Positions 47,551 through 56,739 of a stretch of 64,000 bases of DNA are shown here, in pieces. Every line of letters starts with the position of its first letter. Positions within the stretch are counted from its first letter, which is position 1. A program made the translations under genes and the position numbers. Under the pieces are notes generated by a model. It was given only the letters and a program-made list of their open reading frames with translations, searched no databases and had not been told where the DNA came from. This stretch comes from VAZQ01 sp963840535 (GTDB lineage: Bacteria > Pseudomonadota > Alphaproteobacteria > Rhizobiales > Xanthobacteraceae): NCBI GenBank assembly GCA_963840535.1, contig CAWIZJ010000057.1, forward strand, positions 186,001 to 250,000, given 5' to 3'.

Positions 47551-48996
47551 ATGAACCCCATAATCAATCCGAGCTGGCTGCCGCCCATATTCGCGCAGGC
47601 GTCCGAGCGGCTGATCGGCGATCTCGGCCGCGGCGCCTCGGTCTGGCTCGCGGTGACGGGCTTGAGCCGTTCCGGCAAGACCGTGTTCATCACCAGCCTG
47701 ATCCACAACCTGCTCAGCGCCGTGCACAATCCGAACCGCATGCCACTGCTGGGCGTGGTCGGCGAACGCCGCCTGATGTCCGCGACTCTCGCGGGCGCGA
47801 AGGCGCATCGGCTGCCCCGCTTTCCCTATTTCGCCAATATCGAGAAGCTTGCCGGCGCCGTCCCTGATTGGCCGGAACGCACCGCCGATATCAGCGAGAC
47901 CGGCATCGAGATCCGGTTCGCGCCAGCAAACAGCATGGGCCGGCTGCTGAGCGAGGTCACCGGCAGCCCGGCGACGGTCACCATCCGTGTCGTGGACTAC
48001 CCCGGCGAATGGCTGCTCGACCTCCCGTTGCTGACGCAATCCTATGCCCAGTGGTCACGAGCGACGCTGCACACGTTCCGTCGGGGTCAGCGCGCCGAGA
48101 TCGCCGGCGACTTTCTTGCTTACGTCGCCCAGCATGATCCGGATGAAGTCGCAAGCGAGGAGATCGCAAAGCAGGCGCACGACCTTTATGGCGCCTGTCT
48201 GATCAAGGCCCGCGATCAATACGGCCTGAGCTTCCTGCAGCCCGGCCGCTTCTTGTGTCGTGGGACGTTGGGAGACGTCCCCTATCTCTGGTTCGCGCCG
48301 CTCGACGTGAAAGCCGACCTCGACACCTTCTCACCCTCCACTCTGGGAGCATTGATGGAGGAACGCTTCGAGGTCTACAAGCGCGAAGCGGTTGTCCGCT
48401 TTTTCGAGGATCACTTCCGGCACTATTCGCGACAGATCGTGCTGGTGGACGTGCTGCGCGCGCTGTTGGCGGGTCGCGACGCCTTCGACGATACCAGGCT
48501 CGCGATCGACGCCATTCTGGAGAGCTTTCGTTACGGGCACGGCGGCATCCTCTCGAAACTCCTGTTCGGATCGCATGTCGACAAGGTGCTGTTCGCCGCG
48601 ACCAAGGCGGATCATGTTCCCGACATCCAGCGCGACCATCTCGCGGCGCTGTTGCGCAACATGGCGGCGTTTCCTGCCCTCGAGGTCAAGAGCAGCAATG
48701 CGCAATTGGATGTCATGGCGCTCGCCTCGGTGATCTCGACGGAGGAAGATTTGCAGGAAATCGACGGCCAGTGTGTGCAGGTGGTGGTCGGCCGACCGGT
48801 CGGTGCGAAGAAGCAATCCAAGTTCTTCGTCGGCAACGTGCCGATCCGCCCGCCGCGTGCCGATGCCTGGGGGTCGCCGTTCCTCAACGTGCCGGTGTTC
48901 GAGCCGCCGGCCATCGATCCCTCGCCGGTCGAGGGTGTTCCGCATATCAATCTCGATCTGGCGCTTGATTTCCTCCTGGGAGACCGGCTGCGATGA
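47551..48996 (+). CDS. ycjX: YcjX-family GTPase-like protein
   Basis: 481 aa. The P-loop GLSRSGKTVFITSL lies near residue 37. VVDYPGEWLLDLPLL near 150 is the Walker B/switch region, and LFAATKADHVP near 352 is a guanine-specificity-like T-K-A-D. YcjX proteins are stress-linked NTPases of unclear role that occur with a DUF697 membrane partner. That partner follows here with an ATGA overlap (48993-48996). ATG 47551 has GGAAAAG upstream. The frame is intact. Confidence 0.9.
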   Translation: MNPIINPSWLPPIFAQASERLIGDLGRGASVWLAVTGLSRSGKTVFITSLIHNLLSAVHNPNRMPLLGVVGERRLMSATLAGAKAHRLPRFPYFANIEKLAGAVPDWPERTADISETGIEIRFAPANSMGRLLSEVTGSPATVTIRVVDYPGEWLLDLPLLTQSYAQWSRATLHTFRRGQRAEIAGDFLAYVAQHDPDEVASEEIAKQAHDLYGACLIKARDQYGLSFLQPGRFLCRGTLGDVPYLWFAPLDVKADLDTFSPSTLGALMEERFEVYKREAVVRFFEDHFRHYSRQIVLVDVLRALLAGRDAFDDTRLAIDAILESFRYGHGGILSKLLFGSHVDKVLFAATKADHVPDIQRDHLAALLRNMAAFPALEVKSSNAQLDVMALASVISTEEDLQEIDGQCVQVVVGRPVGAKKQSKFFVGNVPIRPPRADAWGSPFLNVPVFEPPAIDPSPVEGVPHINLDLALDFLLGDRLR

Positions 48997-50033
48997 GCGA
49001 CTACTCGCGTGATGCCATTCCGTTCACGGCGCGTCTGATCGAAGTCGACGCGCCCCTCGACGTGCCGCGGCCGCGTCCACCCGGACCGCAGGTGATCGTC
49101 ACCGAACGCGCCGAACGGGTGACGCCGAGCGAGCCGGCCGTGGTGCCGTTTGAGCCGCGGCAGGCGCCGCGCGGCCGCGACCGAATCGTCAGCTACGCGC
49201 TCGCGGGAATAGCTGTGTTCCTCGTGGGCTGGTTCGTCGTCGACGCCGTCAGCTGGATCTCGGCCGCGTTCGAGCGCAACACCACGCTGGGTGTGGTGGC
49301 CGCGACCGCAGTCGTCGCCGGGGTCGTCGGCGCCGGCGTCGTGGTGGCGCGCGAGCTTGCCAGCCTGTTCAGCCTCAAGAGCGTCGAGGCGATCCACCGA
49401 CGCTTCGCAGACCAACGCGTGCCGACGGCCGATGCTCGCAAGGTGATCGCGGAAGTGCTGGCAGTGGTACCGCGCGAGCGTGAAACAGAGGCAGCGATCG
49501 AGGCGTTCCAGCGGCAGGTCCAGCTGCATCACACGACGGTGCAACAGGTCGATCTGCTCTCGCGCACGGTGCTGAGGCCGCTCGACCACAGCGCCGAGGC
49601 ACATGTGCGCACCGCAGTGCTGCGCGCTTTCGGCATCACCGCGATCAGCCCGACTGCCCTGACCGATGCTGCCTTTTTTCTCGCCTTCGGCGTGCGCATG
49701 GTGCGCGGTATCGCGGCCTCGTATGGGCACCGGCCGACGACCGCGACGACCGTGCATCTGCTGCGCCGGCTGATGGTCGAGGCCGGCAAGCTCGGCGCAA
49801 TCGACATCGCCACCACCTCGCTGGCGCAGCAATTGGGCGGCGCCGTGGCAGAGCGGGTTGCCACGACCGCGGCAGACGCCGTCTACGCCGCCTATCGCAT
49901 GGCCCGGCTCGGTATCATCGTCATGGATCTGTGCCGGCCGATTCCGTTCCGGGAAAACGAAGTTCCCAGCGTCACGTCGCTGGTGGGCAATGCCGTCAAG
50001 CGCCGCGTCGATCCGCAATTGTCGCCACGATAG
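48993..50033 (+). CDS. YcjF-like membrane protein with DUF697
   Basis: 346 aa. A proline-rich N-terminal stretch is followed by two hydrophobic segments (ALAGIAVFLVGWFVVDAV and VVAATAVVAGVVGAGVVV), then a soluble C-terminal DUF697 domain (ALTDAAFFLAFGVRMVRGIA in parts). This is the TIGR01620/YcjF-type partner of YcjX. Translational overlap with ycjX supports a complex at the inner membrane. The biochemical role is not known. Confidence 0.88.
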   Translation: MSDYSRDAIPFTARLIEVDAPLDVPRPRPPGPQVIVTERAERVTPSEPAVVPFEPRQAPRGRDRIVSYALAGIAVFLVGWFVVDAVSWISAAFERNTTLGVVAATAVVAGVVGAGVVVARELASLFSLKSVEAIHRRFADQRVPTADARKVIAEVLAVVPRERETEAAIEAFQRQVQLHHTTVQQVDLLSRTVLRPLDHSAEAHVRTAVLRAFGITAISPTALTDAAFFLAFGVRMVRGIAASYGHRPTTATTVHLLRRLMVEAGKLGAIDIATTSLAQQLGGAVAERVATTAADAVYAAYRMARLGIIVMDLCRPIPFRENEVPSVTSLVGNAVKRRVDPQLSPR

Positions 50034-50129
50034 CCCTCCGGGAGAGCATGTCGTGGCGGGAATCCGGATGTCGGGAAATGCGTTTGCCCGGCGCCGTTCT
50101 GATAGGCTTGCAAGAGCAATGGGTGTGCA

Positions 50130-51552
50130 ATGACGCTGCTGGAAGAACGGTCCGATCGGATTGCGCAGCGCGATCCCGGCGCGCTGAAAACCGCGCTCGC
50201 GGCGCTGGCGGCCCGCTTCGGCAACCGGCTCGTCGGCTCGCAGGCCGTGCGCGAGCAGCACGCCAATACGACCACCTGGATCGCAAATGAGCCACCGGAT
50301 GCGGTCCTATTTCCGCAGGCGAGCGCCGATGTACAGGATGCCGTCCGAATCTGCGCCGCACACCGCGTGCCAGTCATTCCGTTCGGCACCGGCACCTCGC
50401 TCGAGGGGCATGTCAACGCTCCCTGTGGAGGGATATCGATCGATTTCCGAGACATGAACCAGGTGCTGGCGGTGAACGCGCCAGATCTCGATTGTGTGGT
50501 CGAGCCCGGCATCACGCGCAAGCAGCTCAACGAGCATCTGCGGGATCAGGGCCTGTTCTTCCCGCCCGATCCCGGCGCCGATGCTTCGCTGGGCGGCATG
50601 GCGGCCACCCGCTGCTCCGGCACCAACGCGGTGCGCTACGGCACCATGAAGGACAACGTGCTGGCGCTGAAGGTGGTGCTGGCGAACGGCGAACTGATGA
50701 CGACCGCCCGCCGCGCCAAGAAGTCGGCGGCCGGCTATGACCTGACGCGACTGATGGTGGGCTCGGAGGGCACGCTGGGCGTGATCACCGAGCTCACCCT
50801 CAAGCTCTCGGGCATTCCCGAGGCGATCGCGGCCGGCGTGTGCCCGTTCCCTTCGGTGGAAGCCGCCTGCGATGCCGCTATTGCCACCATCCAGTCCGGC
50901 ATCCCGATCGCACGGATAGAGCTGCTCGACGCGCTGCAGGTGAAGGCGACCAATCTCTATTCCAAGCTGACGCTGCCGGAAGTTCCGATGCTGTTTGTGG
51001 AGTTTCACGGCTCGTCGGCGGGCGTGGCGGAGCAATCCGAGCGTTTCGGCGAGATCGCGAGTGATCTCGGCGGCGGTCCGTTCGAATGGGCGACCAAGCC
51101 TGAAGATCGTACGCGGCTGTGGCAGGCACGCCACGACGCCTATTGGGCGGGGAGGGGACTGCGCCCCGGAGCGCAGGCGTTCGCCACCGATGTCTGCGTG
51201 CCGATCTCCCGGCTCGCCGAATGCGTCACCGATACCCAGCGCGAGATTGCCGAGCGCGGGCTGGTGGCGCCGATCCTCGGCCATGTCGGCGACGGCAATT
51301 TCCACCTCACGCTACTGGTCGACCTCACCGATGCAGCGGAAGTGGCGTCCGCCAAGAGCCTGTGCGAGCGGCTGGTCGAACGGGCGCTCAATATGGACGG
51401 CACCTGCACAGGGGAGCACGGGGTCGGGCAAGGCAAGATGAAGTATCTCGCGGGCGAGCTCGGTATCCCCGGCCCTCGATGCCATGGCTGCCATCAAGCG
51501 CGCGCTCGATCCCGATGGCATCATGAATCCGGGAAAGATTGTCGGAATCTGA
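50130..51552 (+). CDS. FAD-linked oxidase, GlcD/D-lactate dehydrogenase-like (one +1 frame break)
   Basis: About 473 aa after correction. The PCMH-type FAD domain has VIPFGTGTSLEGHVN and ATRCSGTNAVRYGTMKDNV. The C-terminal cap has RLWQARHDAYWAG, GHVGDGNFHLTLLVD with histidines that bind metal in this family, and TGEHGVGQGKMKYL. One extra base at about 51471 diverts the last 27 residues; the corrected end is DGIMNPGKIVGI, the normal C-terminus, at TGA 51550-51552. It oxidises a 2-hydroxy acid such as glycolate or D-lactate. No GlcE or GlcF partner lies nearby. Confidence 0.88.
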
Positions 51553-51861
51553 GCGCAGCGGGGTTTCGGCGGATCCGCGAAGCTGGTCCGCCGGGAATGG
51601 TCGGAGGGGATTAAATCGCGCCGACAAATGGCGGTCCCAAGCCTTTGGACGCGGACATAGAATTGCCGTCAATCCGCCCCACCCTAAGGTGCCGCTTCAG
51701 GGGCGGAGCGGACAAGGCAATGGACGGAGACGGCGGGACACCCGCCCGGACCTCATGGTCCGGTGACAGGATCGTGCTCAAGCCATTGGGGGACAGGTCA
51801 TTTTTCGGCCCGCGCATTAGCCGGTGCTAGCGGATTCGGGAAGGCCTGGGGTGGGGACAGC
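51553..51861 (+). other. Region upstream of asmA
   Basis: This 309-bp stretch has no supported gene. It is open in the asmA frame from ATG 51763, but residues encoded before GTG 51862 do not look like an AsmA N-terminus. A short palindrome-rich segment occurs near 51735-51770 (GGGACACCCGCCC, GGACC...GGTCC). No promoter could be fixed by eye. Confidence 0.4.
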
Positions 51862-54800
51862 GTGCAGACGACGCTGCTGGGAGTTGCGATCGCTATCATC
51901 CTGGCGCTGCTGGCAGCGCTGGTCGGACCTTTGTTCATTGATTGGGGAAGCTATCGCAGCGAATTCGAGGCGCGTGCCCGGATCGTGACCGGGGTCGATT
52001 TCCGGATCACCGGACCCATCGATGCGCGGCTCCTTCCAACCCCTTCGCTCATGCTGCAAGGCATAGAGTTCGGCCACCCCGATCAGGTCGGCAGCCTACG
52101 CGTGCGTACACTGCGCGTGGAGTTCTCCCTGGGATCCTTGGTGCGCGGGGAATGGCGCATTACGGACGCAGAGCTGGAGGGCCCGGAGCTCGCCGTCGGG
52201 CTCGATGGCTCCAGCCGCCTCGCCTGGCCGATACCGAAGGTCGAATTCAATCCCGAGGGCGTTGCGATCGAGCGGCTCAAGATCCGGGACGGACGTGCGA
52301 TACTTTTCGATACCGCGAGCGGCTCCCGACTCGCGCTCGAGAAGCTGGATTTCACCGGCGAGTTGCGCTCGCTGGCGGGCCCGATCAAGGGCGAGGGTTC
52401 AGTAGTGGTGGCTGGGAAACACTACCCGTACCGTGTCGCTACCAGCCGAATTGCCGAGGATGCCGCAGTGCGGGTGCGGCTGGCGATCGAACCCATCGAC
52501 CGACCTTTGACAGCCGAGGCCGACCTTTCGATCTCGATGGAACAAGGCACGCCGCGTTTCGAAGGCAGCCTGCAGTTTGCGCGCCCGGTCGGTCGGGCGC
52601 CCGCCGGCACCCAGGCGCTGATCATAGAGCCGTGGCGGCTCACCGGCCGCATCAAGGGTGATGGCAATGCGGCGCAGCTCGAACAGATCGAGTTCCAGCA
52701 CGGTCCGGACGATCGGGCGACCAAGCTTCGGGGCAGTGCGAACCTCGTATTCGGGCGGCAGCCGGCAATCGCCGGCACGCTGTCCTCTCCGCAAATCGAT
52801 TTCGATCGCCTGCTGGCACTGCCCGAGGCAGCGCGCCGCCGTCCGCTCATGGCGCTCAAGGCGATGGCCGAATCCTTCGCCGGCGCGCACCAACTGCCGG
52901 TCGCCACGACGCTGACGATCGGTGTCGAAGCCGCTACGCTCGGCAGCGCCATGCTGCAGCGGATCGCCGCCGAGGTGAAGGTCGGACCCGACCATATCGA
53001 CATCAAGGCGCTCGAATTCCGCGCTCCCGGCCTGACCCAGGTTCGCCTCAAGGGCCGTCTGGACCACAACGTCACCGGCGTTCAGTTCCAGGGATCCACC
53101 AAGATCGAGGCCAATGACCCGCGCGCGTTGCTGGCCTGGCTGGCCGATCGCAGCGACGCGCAGACCATGACCGCTGCTCCGATGCGCCTCGCCGGAGAAG
53201 TCTCGCTGGGCAACGACGGCATCGCGATCAATCAACTCAACCTCGAACTCGACCGCATGACGGTCTCTGGAAGGCTTCAATATGCCTGGGCCGGCGCCAG
53301 CAGGTCGGCGCGACTGGACGCTGCGCTTGTCGCTCCCGAGATCGATCTCGACCGCGCGCACGCAGTTGCGAAAGCCGTGCTTGGCGGCGCCAGCTTCGAC
53401 TGGCCGCGCGAAGGAGCGCTGTCGCTGGCGATTGCGCGCGCCGCGGTGGCCGGCGTTGAAGCAAGACACGCCGACGTGAAGATGCGTATCGACTCGGGCG
53501 GGATCGAGATCGATCGATTTTCGGTTGCCGATTTCGGCGGAGCAGCGCTGATGGTCGCCGGACGCATCGATACCCGGGGACGCGCGCCGCAGGGCTCCAT
53601 GACGCTCGACCTCGACGCGCAATCGTTGGACGGGATCCTCGCGCTGGCCGAGAAATTCGTGCCGGCGACGGCGGACTCGCTCCGGCAAGCGGCGGGGCGC
53701 CTCACTCCTGTCCGGTTGAAAGCATCCCTGGCGCTTGATCCCGGCGCCGCTCGCAGCGCGGAAGCGAACGCGAAATTCAAGGTCGAAGGCCGCGCGGGGT
53801 CGTTCCAGGTCGCGCTGGACGGCGACGGACGCGCAGCGGGCGATGCGGTCGAGCTCGGGAATCTGGCCGCTCTCGCCGCCGCTAAGGTGCACCTCAACGG
53901 GCGCCTCGAGGCGGGAGAGGGTGACACGCTGGTGGAATTGGTTGGGCTCGGCCGGTTCGTGGCCGTCGACCAACGCCCCGGCCGATTGACGTTTACGGCG
54001 ATCGGGCCCCTCGATGGCCAGCTCGCTGTCGAAGCTCAACTCGTGGCCGGCGCTCTCGACGTTGCGTCCAATGGCACCGTCAGGCTGGCGCCCCGTGCCG
54101 ACTCGAAGACCGCGGGACCAAGCGGCGGTTTCGATCTCAAGGTCGCCAACGCAAATATTCGCTCGCCGCGGCCGGTGCCGGCCGGTCGCTCCGACGAACT
54201 GCTACCGGCGTCATTGCAGGCGCGGGTTGCCTGGGCCGGAAGGGAGCTTCGGTTGAGCGAATTGCGCGGAACCGTCGCCGGAACGGCCGTGGGTGGACAT
54301 CTCAAGGTCGGTTTCGGGCGGCAGCCGATCGCCGTCGACGGTGAGCTCGAGGTTGGAGCCGTGGATCTTCCGGCAGCAATTGCAACCATGATCGGAAGCC
54401 CGGCTTCGAGCTCCGGTACGAACGGAGGCTCGGTCGGCCGTTCGCTCGCGCGCTCGAGTGGACATTCCGTCGAACAGGCGGTTGGGCATTGGTCGGCCGA
54501 CCCGTTCGAGCAATCCCCGCGTCACCTGAGTGGGCAGGTTGCGCTCAAGTCCGGACGCGTGACCCTGACGCCGAAGCTCGCCGCCGGGAATGTCCGCGGG
54601 ATGCTGCGTTTCGGTGCGACGGAGGTTGGGTTGCAGATGCTCGATGGCAGCGTCGCGGGCGGGCACATCGATGGCGAGTTGGTTTTCCTTCGTCATGCCG
54701 ATGGTCTCACGGCGCGCGGTCGCATCAAGCTCGCCAACGTCAATGCCGCCGAGATCCTGCCCGGCGACGGCTCGCTTGCCGGTCGGATCACGCTCGATGC

Positions 54801-55629
54801 CGCAGCAGAAGGGACCGGGTTGAGCGCAGTCGCGCTCATCGGTTCGCTCGGCGGCAGCGCCACGTTCAAGCTCGAGAACGGACGCTTGGCACGGCTCGAT
54901 CCGGGGGCGTTCGAAGCCATCGTTCGAGCGGCTGATCAGGGCCTGCCGATCGATGCGGGCAAGGTGTCCGAACGGATGGATGCCGCGCTCGCCGCCGGCG
55001 GCCTCGCAATCCCGGTGGCCGAGGGTACGATCAGGGTTGGTTCCGGGCAGGCGCGGCTGAACGACGTCCTCTTGCGTGCACAGGGGGCGGACCTTGCGGT
55101 GAGCGGAAGCGTCGATCTCGCCGAAGGCGACATGGATGCGCGCTTGACAATGTCGAGAGCAACCGGCGAATCCGCCAACAGTCGGCCCGAGGTGCTGATC
55201 GCGCTCAAGGGACCCGTCGAGATGCCCAAACGGACGATCGACGCCGCCGCGCTTGCGAACTGGCTCGCTCTACGCGCGGTGGAGCAGCAATCGATGAAGC
55301 TCGATGTTCTCGAGGGTCGTGCGTCTCCCGCGCCGCCTGTCAGCGGCATCCCGGCACAAATCGCGCCCGCGCCCGCGCCCGTCCCGACCGAGCCCAAGGC
55401 AGCACGCACCGATCCGGATGTCGTCCGCCCGCGCCCGTCGGTGCGGACCGAGCCCAAGCCGAAGCCGCAAGCGGCCGAGCCGGCTCCGGCGCTGCCCGCT
55501 CCAATCGACATCCGGCCAGCGCCGGCGCCACGCGCTGCAGGCGTGCAAAGCCCCGGCGGGCAGCCGCAGACTCGACCGGTGCTGCCACCGCGTCCGCGTT
55601 CCTGGTCTGAAATCCTGTTCGGCCGCTAG
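51862..55629 (+). CDS. AsmA-family protein
   Basis: A 1255-aa protein with one N-terminal membrane anchor (LLGVAIAIILALLAALVGPLF) and then FIDWGSYRSEFEARA, the AsmA opening. A long periplasmic beta-rich domain follows, then the AsmA_2-type region with IKLANVNAAEILPGDGSLAG. The C-terminus is a low-complexity Pro/Ala/Arg tail (residues 1150-1250) ending RSWSEILFGR. AsmA-type proteins are linked to outer-membrane lipid and protein homeostasis, possibly phospholipid transport. GTG 51862 is preceded by GGGGTGGGGA. The TAG stop is formed by the end of the palindromic element 55625-55702. Confidence 0.88.
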   Translation: MQTTLLGVAIAIILALLAALVGPLFIDWGSYRSEFEARARIVTGVDFRITGPIDARLLPTPSLMLQGIEFGHPDQVGSLRVRTLRVEFSLGSLVRGEWRITDAELEGPELAVGLDGSSRLAWPIPKVEFNPEGVAIERLKIRDGRAILFDTASGSRLALEKLDFTGELRSLAGPIKGEGSVVVAGKHYPYRVATSRIAEDAAVRVRLAIEPIDRPLTAEADLSISMEQGTPRFEGSLQFARPVGRAPAGTQALIIEPWRLTGRIKGDGNAAQLEQIEFQHGPDDRATKLRGSANLVFGRQPAIAGTLSSPQIDFDRLLALPEAARRRPLMALKAMAESFAGAHQLPVATTLTIGVEAATLGSAMLQRIAAEVKVGPDHIDIKALEFRAPGLTQVRLKGRLDHNVTGVQFQGSTKIEANDPRALLAWLADRSDAQTMTAAPMRLAGEVSLGNDGIAINQLNLELDRMTVSGRLQYAWAGASRSARLDAALVAPEIDLDRAHAVAKAVLGGASFDWPREGALSLAIARAAVAGVEARHADVKMRIDSGGIEIDRFSVADFGGAALMVAGRIDTRGRAPQGSMTLDLDAQSLDGILALAEKFVPATADSLRQAAGRLTPVRLKASLALDPGAARSAEANAKFKVEGRAGSFQVALDGDGRAAGDAVELGNLAALAAAKVHLNGRLEAGEGDTLVELVGLGRFVAVDQRPGRLTFTAIGPLDGQLAVEAQLVAGALDVASNGTVRLAPRADSKTAGPSGGFDLKVANANIRSPRPVPAGRSDELLPASLQARVAWAGRELRLSELRGTVAGTAVGGHLKVGFGRQPIAVDGELEVGAVDLPAAIATMIGSPASSSGTNGGSVGRSLARSSGHSVEQAVGHWSADPFEQSPRHLSGQVALKSGRVTLTPKLAAGNVRGMLRFGATEVGLQMLDGSVAGGHIDGELVFLRHADGLTARGRIKLANVNAAEILPGDGSLAGRITLDAAAEGTGLSAVALIGSLGGSATFKLENGRLARLDPGAFEAIVRAADQGLPIDAGKVSERMDAALAAGGLAIPVAEGTIRVGSGQARLNDVLLRAQGADLAVSGSVDLAEGDMDARLTMSRATGESANSRPEVLIALKGPVEMPKRTIDAAALANWLALRAVEQQSMKLDVLEGRASPAPPVSGIPAQIAPAPAPVPTEPKAARTDPDVVRPRPSVRTEPKPKPQAAEPAPALPAPIDIRPAPAPRAAGVQSPGGQPQTRPVLPPRPRSWSEILFGR

Positions 55630-55702
55630 TGTCCTGCTTCCGACGTTCGCTTCACATTGCAGCACGCTCGAGTGCGAACGTCGGAAGCAAAGGGACACTA
55701 GC
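55625..55702. repeat. 78-bp palindromic element 1, CTAG-ended
   Basis: Arms GCTAGTGTCC (55625-55634) and GCTTCCGACGTTCGC (55636-55650) pair with GCGAACGTCGGAAGC (55674-55688) and GGACACTAGC (55693-55702), with a one-versus-four base bulge. This gives 25 paired bases around a 23-base centre. It probably acts as a terminator for the convergent genes. Its outer CTAG supplies the asmA stop codon. Confidence 0.85.
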
Positions 55703-55714
55703 AAGTCTATGGTG

Positions 55715-55792
55715 CTAGTGCGGTTTTGTCTTTGACGTTCCGATGACGGAACCGCCGCGAGACTGATCGGAACGTCAAAGACACCGCACTAG
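55715..55792. repeat. 78-bp palindromic element 2, CTAG-ended
   Basis: Arms CTAGTGCGG (55715-55723) and TGTCTTTGACGTTCCGAT (55727-55744) pair with ATCGGAACGTCAAAGACA (55766-55783) and CCGCACTAG (55784-55792), with a three-base bulge on the left only. Size, CTAG ends, the CTAGTG start and the inner CTT..GACGTTC match element 1, so both belong to one family. Its right end supplies the TAG stop of the leftward ribbon-helix-helix gene. Confidence 0.85.
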
Positions 55793-56073
55793 ACGCTGGA
55801 CGCAACGCGCGGTGCCGTCATCGCACGCGACGCTGAGCGTCCCTCCTTCTCCTCCGGAAGCCGATGCCGATAGAAATCGAGGACGAAGAGGCGAATGGCC
55901 GATGAGAGATTGCCCTGCCGACGTTCCGAATCGATGGCGCCGACGAGGTCCGACAAGGTCATATCGCGGCCACCGGCGATCTCCTTCAGTCCCTGCCAGA
56001 AGCCATCCTCGAGACTAACGCTCGTCTTGTGCCCCGCGATCACGATGGAGCGTTTGACGACCGGAGATTTCAT
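55789..56073 (-). CDS. Ribbon-helix-helix domain protein
   Basis: 94 aa. VVKRSIVIAGHKTSVSLEDG is the beta strand and start of the RHH fold, followed by FWQGLKEIAGGRDMTLSDLV and a tail to FVLDFYRHRL. Proteins of this type are paired with DUF4169 proteins in Hyphomicrobiales and are probable DNA-binding proteins of unknown target. The start overlaps the DUF4169 stop by ATGA. The stop lies in the palindromic element, so the last 20 or so residues may be extended or altered relative to relatives. Confidence 0.8.
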   Translation of the reverse strand: MKSPVVKRSIVIAGHKTSVSLEDGFWQGLKEIAGGRDMTLSDLVGAIDSERRQGNLSSAIRLFVLDFYRHRLPEEKEGRSASRAMTAPRVASSV

Positions 56074-56258
56074 CGCTCGTCTCCCGTTTCGATCCGATGG
56101 CGCTCAAGGTCGCGCTGGGCCTTTTCGGCCCGCGCCTTTTCGAATTCGCGGTCAGCCTTGCTGCGACCATGCAGCAGTCGATTGGCGGCCACCGTTTGTT
56201 CGACCGTATACCGCGCGGCCTTCTTTCGCGCCCTTCGAAGGTTGACGACGTCGCCCAT
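56070..56258 (-). CDS. DUF4169-family protein
   Basis: 62 aa, highly charged: begins MGDVVNLRRARKKAAR, then a helical Arg/Lys/Glu stretch ending ERHRIETGDER. This matches the DUF4169 pattern (V-N-L-R-x-A-R-K). Function is unknown. It overlaps the RHH gene and both run leftward. In relatives a fumarase gene is often adjacent; none is seen here. Confidence 0.75.
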   Translation of the reverse strand: MGDVVNLRRARKKAARYTVEQTVAANRLLHGRSKADREFEKARAEKAQRDLERHRIETGDER

Positions 56259-56739
56259 TCCTGCGCGAGAACCCCAAGCTTTCCAGTAAACCTTTCGAAG
56301 CTGGCTTCGTTTCCAATTGCGCCCATTGCGTGGCAGTGGGCCGCGTCAAGGGCACGTGCCGGCATCATGGGTAAGTCTGCAACTCCAAGGCGGCGCGTTT
56401 TGCGACAGCGCATATTGGGCCCGTCGGGCGTGATGTTCCTGGTGTCGCTCCCCTAGGCGATAGTTCTCTAAAATAGAGATGCAGCAGTCGTTGCAATTTC
56501 TCCGAGAATCGCGGCGCCCCTATATATCGACAATTCTTGCCAGGCCGACGGCTCCTTTGTTTTTTCGCCGCACAATCATTGTGCCTGGGTCGTTGATGCC
56601 CCTGAACACCCGGTCTGCTCGCTTCGAAGACCGTCGTTCGGCACGTTCGCTCACAAAAGGTTTACCGCCGCGCGGAAAACGGTCCGTTGGCCGTTCGTCG
56701 GTTCCAGGTTGTGGAACTTCGCTGACCGCAGCTCGTCCG
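56259..56739 (-). other. Gap between DUF4169 and sspB with two palindromes
   Basis: These 481 bp hold no supported gene and are AT-richer than the surroundings. TCTCTA-AAA-TAGAGA (56465-56479) and GCACAAT-C-ATTGTGC (56570-56584) are perfect dyads. They lie upstream of the leftward DUF4169/RHH pair and downstream of sspB, so they are candidate operators. The 104-codon rightward frame at 56479-56793 overlaps sspB and lacks family features. Confidence 0.5.

Noticed and set aside
52399..54039. Leftward 546-codon frame inside asmA
   Set aside because: It is a shadow of the AsmA coding frame, with no family features.
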